Below, in pieces: positions 10,164 to 18,480 of a stretch of DNA of 64,000 nucleotides. The position numbers were made by a program, and so were the translations under genes. The stretch covers positions 186,001-250,000 of the forward strand of contig NZ_OY735139.1 of NCBI RefSeq assembly GCF_963457605.1. The letters are read 5' to 3'. The notes under the pieces are model-generated. The model had not been told where the DNA came from and ran no database searches. It saw nothing but the letters and a program-made list of their open reading frames with translations. This DNA is from an uncultured Gellertiella sp. (lineage in GTDB: Bacteria; Pseudomonadota; Alphaproteobacteria; Rhizobiales; Rhizobiaceae). Positions within the stretch are counted from its first letter, which is position 1. Each line of letters opens with the position of its first letter.

Positions 10164-11733
10164 GGGCGGCCTCCCCGCTGGCGGTCGCGGATTTCGGGTC
10201 GTGCATGCCGCCCATCAGCAGGCCGATCTTTTCCATGCTGAGCTCCGAGGCGGCATAGGGTTTCGACAACCGTCCTTCCGAGATCACGGCGATTTCGGTG
10301 GCGACTTCGAAGATTTCGTCGAGGTCCTGGCTGATCACCAGCACCGCCGAACCGCTGCGGGCGAGATCGACCAGCGCCTGGCGGATGCGGCTTGCAGCCC
10401 CGGCATCGACGCCCCAGGTCGGCTGGTTGACGATCAGCACGGCGGGCTGGCGGTCAAGCTCGCGACCGACGATGAATTTCTGCAGGTTGCCGCCCGACAG
10501 CGAGCCTGCGGGCGGATCTTCGCCACTCTTGCGCACGTCCATGGCTTCGGAAATCCGACTGGCCGCGGCCTTGACGGCGGCGTGGCGGATCAGCCGCAAC
10601 GGACCTGAGATGAAAGCCTTTCGGTCGGAGCGGTGGCGGGCAAGAACCAGGTTGTCGGAGAGCGACATCGTTGTCACCGCAGCGTGACCATGGCGCTCCT
10701 CCGGCACGAAACCCGCCCCCATCAGACGCCGCGCGGAAATGCCGAGCCTTCCCACCGGCTTTTCGGCAATGCGGACCGCATTGCCGTCGGCAGTCGGAAA
10801 TTCGCCGGAGAGCGCATCAAACAATTCGCCCTGCCCGTTGCCGGCGACACCGGCGATGGCGAGGATTTCACCGGCGCGAACCTTGAGATTGATATCCTTC
10901 AGCGACACGGCAAAGGGCGTGCGGGCCGGAACCGTCAGCCCCACCGCTTCGAGCTGGATCGCGCCGCCGGGAATATCGGTGATGCGCTTGACCGATTCGA
11001 CATCGGCCCCGACCATCATCCGGGCAAGGGTCGCAGGCGTTTCCTGGCGCGGATCGCAGGCACCCGTCACCTTGCCATGGCGAAGCACCGTCGCCCGGTC
11101 GCAGATCCGCTGCACCTCTTCCAGCCGGTGGCTGATATAGAGCACCGAGCGGCCTTCGCTCTTCAGCTTTTCCAGGGTTTCAAACAGCCGGTCGGCCTCC
11201 TGCGGGGTCAGCACCGAGGTCGGCTCGTCGAGAATGATCAGGCTCGGATTCTGCAGGAGGGCGCGGACGATTTCGATCCTCTGCCGCTCGCCGACCGACA
11301 GATCCGCCACATGGGCATTCGGATCGAGCGGCAGGCCGTAATTGCGCGACAGGGTCGCCGCCTCTTCTGAAATTTTGGCAAGCGATATGCCGGGATCCAG
11401 CGACAGCGCGATGTTTTCGGCGACCGTCAGCGCTTCGAACAGCGAGAAATGCTGGAAGACCATACCGATACCGGTCTTGCGGGCCTCGCCGGGCGACGTG
11501 ATGCGCACCGGCTGGCCCTTCCAGAAGATCTGGCCCGAGCTTGGGGCGAGCACCCCGAACAGCATCTTGACGAGTGTGGATTTGCCCGCGCCATTTTCGC
11601 CGAGAAGCGCGTGGATTTCTCCGGGGCGGATCGCGAGATCAATGGCGTTGCAGGCAGCAAATTGCCCGAACAGCTTTGTCAGCTTGCTGACGGACAGCAA
11701 GGCGCCGTTTTGCGACGTTTCCAATGCCGACAC
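10153..11733 (-). CDS. ABC transporter ATP-binding protein with two nucleotide-binding domains
   Basis: A 526-residue fused ATPase of the kind that powers sugar and nucleoside importers. The first domain has Walker A (GENGAGKST, about residues 45-53), the signature LSVGERQRIEI and Walker B LIILDEPTS. The second has a degenerate Walker A (GVAGNGQGE) and signature LSGGNLQKF, with VLIVNQPTWGVD at Walker B, where the usual DEP is replaced by NQP. This asymmetric pattern is normal for the NupO/YufO group. The start is GTG, preceded at short spacing by GGGGGA. It is the first gene of the importer operon. Confidence 0.93.
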   Translation of the reverse strand: MSALETSQNGALLSVSKLTKLFGQFAACNAIDLAIRPGEIHALLGENGAGKSTLVKMLFGVLAPSSGQIFWKGQPVRITSPGEARKTGIGMVFQHFSLFEALTVAENIALSLDPGISLAKISEEAATLSRNYGLPLDPNAHVADLSVGERQRIEIVRALLQNPSLIILDEPTSVLTPQEADRLFETLEKLKSEGRSVLYISHRLEEVQRICDRATVLRHGKVTGACDPRQETPATLARMMVGADVESVKRITDIPGGAIQLEAVGLTVPARTPFAVSLKDINLKVRAGEILAIAGVAGNGQGELFDALSGEFPTADGNAVRIAEKPVGRLGISARRLMGAGFVPEERHGHAAVTTMSLSDNLVLARHRSDRKAFISGPLRLIRHAAVKAAASRISEAMDVRKSGEDPPAGSLSGGNLQKFIVGRELDRQPAVLIVNQPTWGVDAGAASRIRQALVDLARSGSAVLVISQDLDEIFEVATEIAVISEGRLSKPYAASELSMEKIGLLMGGMHDPKSATASGEAAHAH

Positions 11734-11790
11734 CTATCCCCCTGGTCTTTTATCCTGAAGATCCCCGGGCCGACCTTTTCCGGTCGATTG

Positions 11791-12774
11791 TCAGGGAATC
11801 AAAAGGATTGTTCCACTTGTTTTTCTTGCCTCGAGATCCGCATGGGCGCGGCCCGCCTCCTCAAGCGGGTAAGTCCTGAAGACATTGATACGCACTTTGT
11901 CCATTTGGACAATATCAAATAGCGCATTTGCACAGGCGCTGAGCTCTTCCGGTGTGGAAATATAAGCGAAAAGCGATGGGCGCGTGGCATAGAGCGAGCC
12001 TTTCTGGGAAAGAATCGCCAGATTGACCGGCTCGATTGCTCCCGAGGACTGGCCAAAGCTGACCCAGAGGCCGCGCGGTTTCAGGCAGTCGAGCGAGGCC
12101 GGGAACGTATCCCTGCCGACGCTGTCATAGACCACGTCGACACCCCGTCCGCCGGTGATGTCGCGCACCCGCTCGACAAAATTTTCCGTGCGGTAGTTGA
12201 TGACGTGGTCATAGCCATTGGCCCGGGCAAGCTCGGCCTTTTCAGCCGAGCCGACGGTGCCGATGACGGTGGCCCCGAGCGCCTTTGCCCATTGTCCGGC
12301 AATCTGGCCGACGCCACCGGCAGCGGCATGAAACAGCAGCACCGTCTCCGGCCCCACCCTGTAGGTCCGGTTGAGGAGGTATTCCGCCGTCATGCCCTTC
12401 AGCATCATGGCTGCGGCCTGTTCGAGCGTGATGCCGTCCGGCACCCTGACCAGATGGCGGGCTGCAATGTTGCGGGCGCGGGCATAGGCGCCTGCGCCTC
12501 CCGCATAGGCAACCCGGTCGCCGACCTGAAATCCGGTCACATCCGGTCCGACCGCCGTCACGGTGCCTGCGCCCTCGCGCCCGGCAACCGACGGCAGGCC
12601 GCCCGGCGTCGGATAGAGGCCGGTGCGGAAATAGACATCGATATAATTGACGCCGATGGCTGCCTGGCGGATCTGCACCTCGCCTGCGGCCGGCAGCGGC
12701 AGGTCGATCACCTCCAGCGTCAGGACCTCAGGCCCGCCATGGGTGCGAAACAGCACTGCTTCGGTCGTGCCCAT
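11791..12774 (-). CDS. zinc-independent quinone oxidoreductase (zeta-crystallin-like)
   Basis: A 327-residue medium-chain dehydrogenase/reductase resembling NADPH:quinone reductase (QOR). It has the GroES-like N-terminal fold (about 25-110), the QOR-type sequence AAGGVGQIAGQWAKALGA at the start of the Rossmann fold (about 150-168), and no zinc-binding cysteine cluster, as expected for QOR. It probably reduces quinones or alkenals with NADPH in the cytoplasm. It starts 1 nt after the stop of pcs, so the two are very likely co-transcribed and translationally coupled. The substrate is not determinable from sequence. Confidence 0.87.
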   Translation of the reverse strand: MGTTEAVLFRTHGGPEVLTLEVIDLPLPAAGEVQIRQAAIGVNYIDVYFRTGLYPTPGGLPSVAGREGAGTVTAVGPDVTGFQVGDRVAYAGGAGAYARARNIAARHLVRVPDGITLEQAAAMMLKGMTAEYLLNRTYRVGPETVLLFHAAAGGVGQIAGQWAKALGATVIGTVGSAEKAELARANGYDHVINYRTENFVERVRDITGGRGVDVVYDSVGRDTFPASLDCLKPRGLWVSFGQSSGAIEPVNLAILSQKGSLYATRPSLFAYISTPEELSACANALFDIVQMDKVRINVFRTYPLEEAGRAHADLEARKTSGTILLIP

Positions 12775-12775
12775 C

Positions 12776-13519
12776 TCAATATCCCTTGCGTCCGAGAGCC
12801 GGAAACAGCTGCAGCACCGCGCCGATGAAATAGAGGTAGAGGCCGGTCAGGATGAAGCTCGCCATCACCCACAGCGGCGTCTGGAAATGCAGGAGCAGCG
12901 AATAGCCCCCAAGCCCGCACCACAGCAGGCAAATGCCGAGATTGAGCGGGCGCAGCCGCTTGACGCGGACAGGATGGAGGAAATGCAGAGGCAGGAAGGT
13001 CAGCAGCACCGAGCCGAACACGAGCACCGCCGTTGTGACCGGTCCGGCACCGATCACGAAGAGTGTCAGGATGATCATGTTCCAGACGACGGGAAAGCCG
13101 GAGAAGAAATATTCGTCGGTCTTCATCCCCATGTCGGCGTAGTAGATGGCGCTCGACACCACGATCAGGCCGGAGGCAATGAAGGACCAGGGCGCGCCCA
13201 GCATGCCGCTTTCGTAAAGCGCAAAGGCGGGCACCAGCACATAGGTGACATAGTCGATGATATTGTCGAGCGTGTCGCCGGACCAGTTGGGAAGGACGTC
13301 CTTGACTTCGAGCTTGCGGGCAATGGGGCCATCGATACCATCGACGATCAGCGCCAGGCCGAGCCACCAGAACATGTCGACGAAACGGTGCTCGGCCGCC
13401 GCGATCACGCTCAGAAGCGCCAGGAACGAGCCGGATGCGGTCAGGATATGGACCGAAAAGGCCCGGATTTCCGCGTAGGGCACCTTCTTGTAGTTAAACA
13501 CTTTTCTGAGCAAAGTCAT
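12776..13519 (-). CDS. pcs: phosphatidylcholine synthase
   Basis: Pcs condenses CDP-diacylglycerol with choline to phosphatidylcholine in the inner membrane, a pathway typical of host-associated alphaproteobacteria. The 247-residue protein has about eight membrane segments and the modified CDP-alcohol phosphotransferase motif: DG (63-64), AR (67-68), then 12 residues to G81, D85 and D89. The 12-residue spacer (8 in ordinary CDP-alcohol transferases) is the Pcs signature. I chose ATG 13519, preceded by GGCGGAA, giving the usual family length; an in-frame extension up to 13975 has no homologous character and overlaps the divergent hydroxylase gene. The spacing suggests an operon with the quinone reductase. 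Confidence 0.95.
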   Translation of the reverse strand: MTLLRKVFNYKKVPYAEIRAFSVHILTASGSFLALLSVIAAAEHRFVDMFWWLGLALIVDGIDGPIARKLEVKDVLPNWSGDTLDNIIDYVTYVLVPAFALYESGMLGAPWSFIASGLIVVSSAIYYADMGMKTDEYFFSGFPVVWNMIILTLFVIGAGPVTTAVLVFGSVLLTFLPLHFLHPVRVKRLRPLNLGICLLWCGLGGYSLLLHFQTPLWVMASFILTGLYLYFIGAVLQLFPALGRKGY

Positions 13520-13739
13520 GATCAGTTCCGCCTTCGGTACCGGCCCGCTGAGGCCGACAGGTGCCTTGCCACCTGTCCTCCGGTTGAGGGGATGCCACGA
13601 CAGGTGGCCGGTCGTCCAGCGAAAACAGGACTGGATTGACACGGCAACGCTGCGGCTGCGCCATTTGATCCCATGGATTGTTGTGGCCAAAACCACTAGA
13701 TATCGGGACCAGAGATGAGTGCGGAATGGAACAACGGCC

Positions 13740-14954
13740 ATGAGACAGTTTGAAATTGCGGTTGTCGGCGGCGGACTGGCCGGGATGGTTGCGGCTCTGG
13801 CGCTGGGGCGTGCCGGTCGCAAGGTCGTGTCCCTTTCGCCACCGCCTGCCGCAACCGACCGGCGCACCACCGCGCTGATGGACCAGTCGATCCGCTTTCT
13901 GGAAGGTCTCGGCATCTGGCCGGAGATGGCGGACAAGGCGGCGGCCCTGTCCACCATGCAGATCCTCGACGGCACCAGCCGCCTGCTGCGCGCTCCCCCG
14001 GTGGCCTTCCGCGCCTCCGAAGTCGGTCTTTCGGCATTTGGCTACAATTTTCCGAACGCAGCCCTGATGCCGGTGCTGGAAGCGGCGCTCGACCGGGAGC
14101 CGAATGTGGTGCGCCACCGGTCCGGCGTGGCGGAGCTCAGCCATTTTCCCGATCAGGTGGACCTGCGTCTCGAGGATGGCGAGGAGATGTCGGCTTGCTT
14201 CGTCATCGGTGCGGATGGCCGCAACTCGCCGACCCGCGCCAGCGTCGGGATCGAGACGCGAAACTGGTCCTATCCGCAGACGGCGCTGGTGCTGAATTTC
14301 GACCATGAACTGCCGCACCGAAATGTATCGACCGAATTTCACACCGAATCGGGCCCCTTTACCCAGGTGCCGCTGCCGGGCGACCGGTCGAGCCTGGTCT
14401 GGGTGATGAAGCCTGCGGAAGCCGAGGCGATGCGCGACCTGCCGCCGGAGGTGCTGGGCGACCGCGTCGAAGCGCGGATGCAGTCACTGCTCGGTCGCGT
14501 CGGGGTGGAACCCGGCGTTCAGGCCTGGCCACTCTCCGGCATGATGGCGAAGCGGCTCGGCAAGGGCCGGGTGGCGCTGGTCGGCGAAGCCGCCCATGTC
14601 TTCCCGCCGATTGGCGCGCAGGGCCTGAACCTCAGCCTGCGCGATGTGATGGCGCTGGTCGATCTGCTTGGCTCTGCCGCCGCCACGCCTGTACCCGGTG
14701 ATGCGGGCGACCGCTTTGATCGCCGCCGCCGGGCGGATGTCACCAGCCGGTCGGCAAGCGTCGATGTGCTGAACCGCTCGCTGCTGTCGGATTTCCTGCC
14801 GGTGCAGATGCTGCGGGCGGCGGGCCTGCATCTGCTTGCCGCCATGCCGCCGCTGCGCGGGATCGTCATGCGCGAAGGTGTCGAGCCCGGACGCGGCCTG
14901 CGTGCCGTGCCCGCCGCGCTGCATTCCGCCTTACGGGAAAAGCTGGGCGGGTAA
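13740..14954 (+). CDS. UbiH/UbiF/Coq6-type FAD-dependent hydroxylase
   Basis: A 404-residue flavoprotein monooxygenase of the ubiquinone-hydroxylase family, which hydroxylates the aromatic ring of ubiquinone precursors. It has the dinucleotide-binding VVGGGLAG near residues 8-15, the middle motif IGADGRNS, and the late FAD motif ALVGEAAHVFPPIGAQG, where the usual GDAAH is GEAAH. I chose ATG 13740 because it sits directly before the beta strand of the FAD fold; a GTG at 13719 is an in-frame alternative. It is divergent from pcs (220-bp gap) and its end overlaps the AEC transporter gene by 24 bp. Which ring position it oxidises is unknown. Confidence 0.88.
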   Translation: MRQFEIAVVGGGLAGMVAALALGRAGRKVVSLSPPPAATDRRTTALMDQSIRFLEGLGIWPEMADKAAALSTMQILDGTSRLLRAPPVAFRASEVGLSAFGYNFPNAALMPVLEAALDREPNVVRHRSGVAELSHFPDQVDLRLEDGEEMSACFVIGADGRNSPTRASVGIETRNWSYPQTALVLNFDHELPHRNVSTEFHTESGPFTQVPLPGDRSSLVWVMKPAEAEAMRDLPPEVLGDRVEARMQSLLGRVGVEPGVQAWPLSGMMAKRLGKGRVALVGEAAHVFPPIGAQGLNLSLRDVMALVDLLGSAAATPVPGDAGDRFDRRRRADVTSRSASVDVLNRSLLSDFLPVQMLRAAGLHLLAAMPPLRGIVMREGVEPGRGLRAVPAALHSALREKLGG

Positions 14955-15893
14955 CACGCCCGAGCGCAGCGCATAGAGCACCAGCGACACGCTTGCCACC
15001 GACAGTACCGTCGAGATCAGGATCGTGGCCGAGGCCCGCTCCTGCCAGATGCGGTATTGCTGGCCGATGACAAAGACATTGGCCGCCGTCGGCAGGGCGG
15101 CGAGCAACACCGCCGACTGGATCCAGACCAGGTCAAACCGCCCGATGGAGGCCAGCACGAGATAGACAACGGCGGGATGCAGCAGCAGCTTGACCGGCAC
15201 GATATAATAGATTTCGGCAGGCACCCGCTTCAGCGGCCGGAGCGCCAGGGTCACCCCCATGGCAAACAGCGCGCACGGGGCTGCCGCCTGGGCAAGCGTA
15301 TTGACCAGTTGCTGCGCCGGTGCAGGCACGGCAAGCCCGCTTGCCACCACCACGAAACCCGCCGCACAGGACAGGATGAACGGGTGGAGGGAGACCTTCT
15401 TCAGGATGTCGAAGGCCATTTGCGGGCGGGTCCGGTCATCCCCGCCCGCCACCGCCATCATCGCCGGGGCGACAACGAAATGCATGGCATTTTCGAAGCA
15501 GACGATCAGCGCCACCGGCACGGCTGCCTTGTCGCCGATGGCCAGCAGCGCGAGGCCCGGTCCCATGTAGCCGATATTGCCATAGGCACCGGCAAAGGCC
15601 TGCACCGTCGATTCGCCGACCGGATTGTTGCGGATCAGTTTTCCGAGCACGAAGACCAGCGCAAACACCAGATAGGTCGCGCTCAGATCGGCAAGGATGA
15701 AATCCACCCGGGTGAGATCGGCAATCGGCGTCTTCGACACCAGCTTGAAGAACAGCGCCGGCAGGGCCGCATAGATGATGAAGGTATTCATCCAGCCCAG
15801 CGCCTCCGCCGGCTGCCGGGTGATCCGGGCGGCGACATAGCCGATCAGGATCAGGCCGAAAAAGGGCAGAAGCAGCAGCAGTATTTCAAGCAT
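14931..15893 (-). CDS. AEC family transporter (auxin efflux carrier-like)
   Basis: A 320-residue membrane protein with about ten hydrophobic segments in the N5/C5 pattern of the auxin-efflux-carrier family. It starts with a helix (LEILLLLLPFFGLILIGY) and has a proline-bearing segment near AYGNIGYMGPGLAL, typical of these carriers. Bacterial members export or exchange small carboxylates such as malate or malonate. It converges on the UbiH-like gene with a 24-bp overlap and is followed upstream by ccdA on the same strand. The substrate is unknown. Confidence 0.9.
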   Translation of the reverse strand: MLEILLLLLPFFGLILIGYVAARITRQPAEALGWMNTFIIYAALPALFFKLVSKTPIADLTRVDFILADLSATYLVFALVFVLGKLIRNNPVGESTVQAFAGAYGNIGYMGPGLALLAIGDKAAVPVALIVCFENAMHFVVAPAMMAVAGGDDRTRPQMAFDILKKVSLHPFILSCAAGFVVVASGLAVPAPAQQLVNTLAQAAAPCALFAMGVTLALRPLKRVPAEIYYIVPVKLLLHPAVVYLVLASIGRFDLVWIQSAVLLAALPTAANVFVIGQQYRIWQERASATILISTVLSVASVSLVLYALRSGVLPAQLFP

Positions 15894-15928
15894 GTCGATA
15901 TCACCAGCAGGGGAAAGGCGCGGCTTCC

Positions 15929-16675
15929 TTACCCTATTTGCTGCAGGATGGGGAAGTTCTGCTGGAACCAGATTGCGATATCGCTGACATAGCCGAAGAT
16001 GAAGGCAAGGCCCGTCAGCACCAGGAACAGGCCGAGGACCTTCTCGACCAGACCGAGATGACGGCGAAAGCGCGACAGGAAGCGCATGAAGGCACCGGAA
16101 AAACCCGCCGCAATCCAGAACGGCACGGCAAGCCCCAGCGAATAGATCGCCAGCAGCAGCGCCCCGCCGGAAACCGTGTCCTTCGAGGCGGCAACCCCGA
16201 GAATCGCGCCGAGTACCGGGCCGATGCAGGGCGTCCAGCCGAAGGCAAAGGCAAGGCCCATGACATAGGCGCCGGTCAGCGTCGCGGGCTTTCCCGCCCC
16301 CTGGAACCGCGCTTCACGGGCCAGCAATCCGATCCGGAACAGGCCGAGAAAATTCAGGCCCATGATGATGATGATAAGCCCGCCAACCTTGGCAAGCACA
16401 TCCAGATGCTGGCGGAGCACGCCCCCGATGGTGGAGGCGCCTGCCCCCAGCGCGACGAAGACCGTGGCAAAACCCAAGGTGAAGAACAGGGCCGGCAGAA
16501 ATACCGTCCAGCGGCCTGCCCTGCCCGCGCCCCCCTCCATGCCGTTGCGAAAATCCTCGACCGAAACCCCCGCCATGTAGCAGAGATAGGGCGGCACCAG
16601 CGGCAGCACGCAGGGCGACAGAAACGACAGGGCACCGGCGACAAGCGCACTCAGGAAGGAAATATCGGCAAACAT
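15929..16675 (-). CDS. ccdA: cytochrome c biogenesis protein CcdA
   Basis: A 248-residue six-helix membrane protein of the CcdA/DsbD transmembrane family. It passes reducing equivalents from cytoplasmic thioredoxin to periplasmic thiol proteins used in haem attachment to cytochrome c. The paired redox cysteines are visible: SPCVLPLVPPYLC (about residues 19-33) in helix 1 and WTPCIGP (about 148-156) in helix 4. It stands alone on the minus strand with a 35-bp gap to the AEC transporter. No partner thioredoxin-like gene is adjacent. Confidence 0.93.
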   Translation of the reverse strand: MFADISFLSALVAGALSFLSPCVLPLVPPYLCYMAGVSVEDFRNGMEGGAGRAGRWTVFLPALFFTLGFATVFVALGAGASTIGGVLRQHLDVLAKVGGLIIIIMGLNFLGLFRIGLLAREARFQGAGKPATLTGAYVMGLAFAFGWTPCIGPVLGAILGVAASKDTVSGGALLLAIYSLGLAVPFWIAAGFSGAFMRFLSRFRRHLGLVEKVLGLFLVLTGLAFIFGYVSDIAIWFQQNFPILQQIG

Positions 16676-16789
16676 CAGGGCGCGCTGAACTCCGGGCGGG
16701 TAAGGGTTGGTGCCTTACCTAGCCGCTGGCGGCCCGGCTTGCCAATCACCTTTCCGTTTTACCCTATCGCAAAATTGTCGCGAAAAACC

Positions 16790-16810
16790 AAAAAACCGCA
16801 CGAATGCGGG
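16790..16810 (-). terminator. orphan hairpin with T run upstream of ccdA
   Basis: On the minus strand CCGCA-TTCG-TGCGG is followed at once by TTTTTTGGTTTTT, a well-formed intrinsic terminator with a UUCG loop. No recognised minus-strand gene ends here: bioZ stops about 680 bp away, beyond the tRNA and AT-rich DNA. It may insulate ccdA or end an unrecognised transcript. Confidence 0.5.
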
Positions 16811-16885
16811 TTGACCACCCAAGGTCCCCTGCATATGTTCCGCGCACTTCCAGAGGGGGCCGAAATCGCCCTTCGCAAGGCCTGG

Positions 16886-16961
16886 GAGCGCGTAGCTCAG
16901 CCGGTAGAGCAACTGACTTTTAATCAGTAGGTCCAGGGTTCGAATCCCTGCGCGCTCACCA
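16886..16961 (+). tRNA. tRNA-Lys (anticodon UUU)
   Basis: A complete cloverleaf: acceptor GAGCGCG pairs with CGCGCTC, D arm GCTC/GAGC, anticodon stem ACTGA/TCAGT with loop CTTTTAA (anticodon TTT at 16919-16921), T arm CAGGG-TTCGAAT-CCCTG, and an encoded CCA end. A TTTTTC run follows shortly after and may serve as terminator. The AT-rich DNA beyond the 3' end is the kind of place where integrating elements insert. Confidence 0.98.
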
Positions 16962-17490
16962 TGATTTTTCCCATACCGAAGACATGGGTGACAATTCCGT
17001 GCCGAACGGATCGTTTGCTACTGTCCCTGTTCGGTGGCAAGATCGGGCTGAGTTTTTCTGGTAAACAGAAGAGGCCCTGTCCAGGTTTTTTCCGCGGTCT
17101 AAAAACTTTTCATCGAAATAATATTATATATTTAACAGTAAATAGTATTTCCATGCAGAAACACGACTTCGAAATTTCCCTTCAGTCATGCCAAAACCAT
17201 CATCCGGTTTAATATATTTTTCCGCCATAAATACAGGTACTGTACTTGATATTTTGCGGGGTGATGGATTGGCTGACAGGTATCTGGTGGAGACCACCGA
17301 TTCCTCGACTGGCGCAATCATTTGGCGAAGCGGGTTTCTTACTGGGGAATTGGAAAATATATAATTTCAAATGTGACGCGTGACTTTATGCCGGACGATA
17401 CATCAATGAACGATATTGCCACCACCCTGCGGTGATGCCTCTCCCTCCCATGCCGGATGCCATGCGGGGTGCGTCCGTCCGGACGGCACG
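16962..17490. other. AT-rich, nearly gene-free stretch after tRNA-Lys
   Basis: About 530 bp between the tRNA and the end of bioZ. From about 17090 to 17380 the base composition drops well below that of the surroundings, with runs such as ATAATATTATATATTTAAC. I see no integrase, no repeat of the tRNA 3' end and no convincing gene, only a 58-codon open frame listed separately. It could be the remnant of an inserted element or a low-GC regulatory spacer. Confidence 0.6.
17188..17364 (+). CDS. possible small protein or gene remnant (58 aa)
   Basis: An ATG-to-TAA frame of 58 codons within the AT-rich stretch. The translation is protein-like (mixed hydrophobic and polar, ending around TGAIIWRSGFLTGELENI), and the frame is open back to 17146. 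There is no good ribosome-binding site, codon use is far less GC-rich than in neighbours, and I recognise no family. It may be a decayed fragment of a larger gene. Treat as tentative. Confidence 0.2.
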   Translation: MPKPSSGLIYFSAINTGTVLDILRGDGLADRYLVETTDSSTGAIIWRSGFLTGELENI

Positions 17491-18480
17491 CTACATCCGC
17501 CAGACCACGGCACCGCCGGTCATGCCGGCACCGGCGGCGGTCATCAGCAAGGTGTCGCCCGGCCTGATCCGGTTCCCGGCATCGGCGAGCGACAAGGTCA
17601 GCGGGATGGTGGCGGCAGAGGAGTTGCCGTAACTGGTGACGGAGCGTTCGATTGTGTTGCGGTCGAGGCCGAGCTGGTCGGCGACGGTGTCGAAAATCCG
17701 GGCATTGGCCTGATGCGGGATGAAGCGGGTCACGCTGCCTGCGGCAAGACCGGCATCGGCCAGCGCGCGGCGGGCGCAATCGACCATCATCCGCACCGCC
17801 TTTTCGTAGACGGCACGTCCGTCGCGCATGGTCATCAGCACCTGGTCGGCGGCAAGGCCGGGATGGAAGGGCTGGCTGGAGCCGCCCGCCGGGATCGAGA
17901 TCAGGTCATAGCCGCCGCCATCGGCAGCGAGATCGGCACCGAGCAGACCGGTTCCGGCCTCCCCGGATGGCGCGACCACCACGGCCCCTGCCGCATCGGC
18001 AAACAGCACCGCACTGGCCCGCTCCTGCGGATTGATCCTGCGGCTGAGAATATTGGCGGCAATCACCAGCACCGGTTTGCCCTGGCTGCGGACATGACCA
18101 TCGGCCAGCGTCAGCGCGTAGAGAAAGCCCGCACACGCCCCGGCCAGGTCGACGCCTCCGGCTGACCTCAGGCCGAGCTTGTGGGCGACCAGCGGGGCGC
18201 TGGGCGGCAGCAGATGATCGGGGGTCGAGGTGGCGAGCAGCACCAGTCCGATGTTTTCACGCGGGATTCCGCTTGCCGCGAGCGCCATCTCCCCTGCCCT
18301 TGCGGCGAGGTCGCTGAGCGTGTCGCCGTCTGCGGCCCAATGCCGGGCGCGGATGCCGGTGCGCCTTTCGATCCAGCCGGTTTCGAGACCAAGGCTCGCC
18401 TCGATCTCGGCATTCGGCACGCGCCGTTCCGGCACCGCGTGGCCAAAGCCTGCCAGCCGTGACGCGGGCGCGCCCCTCAC
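17491..18480 (-). CDS. bioZ: BioZ, FabH-like beta-ketoacyl-ACP synthase of biotin synthesis
   Basis: A 329-residue thiolase-fold enzyme of the 3-oxoacyl-ACP synthase III family. The catalytic triad is visible as Cys116 (in LAGACAGF), His256 (in IPHQAN) and Asn286 (in SYGNSS). Position as last gene of the bioBFDAZ operon, overlapping bioA by 4 bp, identifies it as BioZ rather than a housekeeping FabH. In Agrobacterium and Brucella, BioZ starts the pimeloyl moiety by condensing glutaryl-CoA with malonyl-ACP, replacing the BioC/BioH route. No bioC, bioH or bioW is seen nearby, which fits. Substrate assignment is from family knowledge and context. Confidence 0.88.
   Translation of the reverse strand: MRGAPASRLAGFGHAVPERRVPNAEIEASLGLETGWIERRTGIRARHWAADGDTLSDLAARAGEMALAASGIPRENIGLVLLATSTPDHLLPPSAPLVAHKLGLRSAGGVDLAGACAGFLYALTLADGHVRSQGKPVLVIAANILSRRINPQERASAVLFADAAGAVVVAPSGEAGTGLLGADLAADGGGYDLISIPAGGSSQPFHPGLAADQVLMTMRDGRAVYEKAVRMMVDCARRALADAGLAAGSVTRFIPHQANARIFDTVADQLGLDRNTIERSVTSYGNSSAATIPLTLSLADAGNRIRPGDTLLMTAAGAGMTGGAVVWRM

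Noticed and set aside
13520-13975. N-terminal extension of pcs to 13975
   Set aside because: It would overlap the divergent hydroxylase gene and adds sequence foreign to Pcs; ATG 13519 gives the family length.
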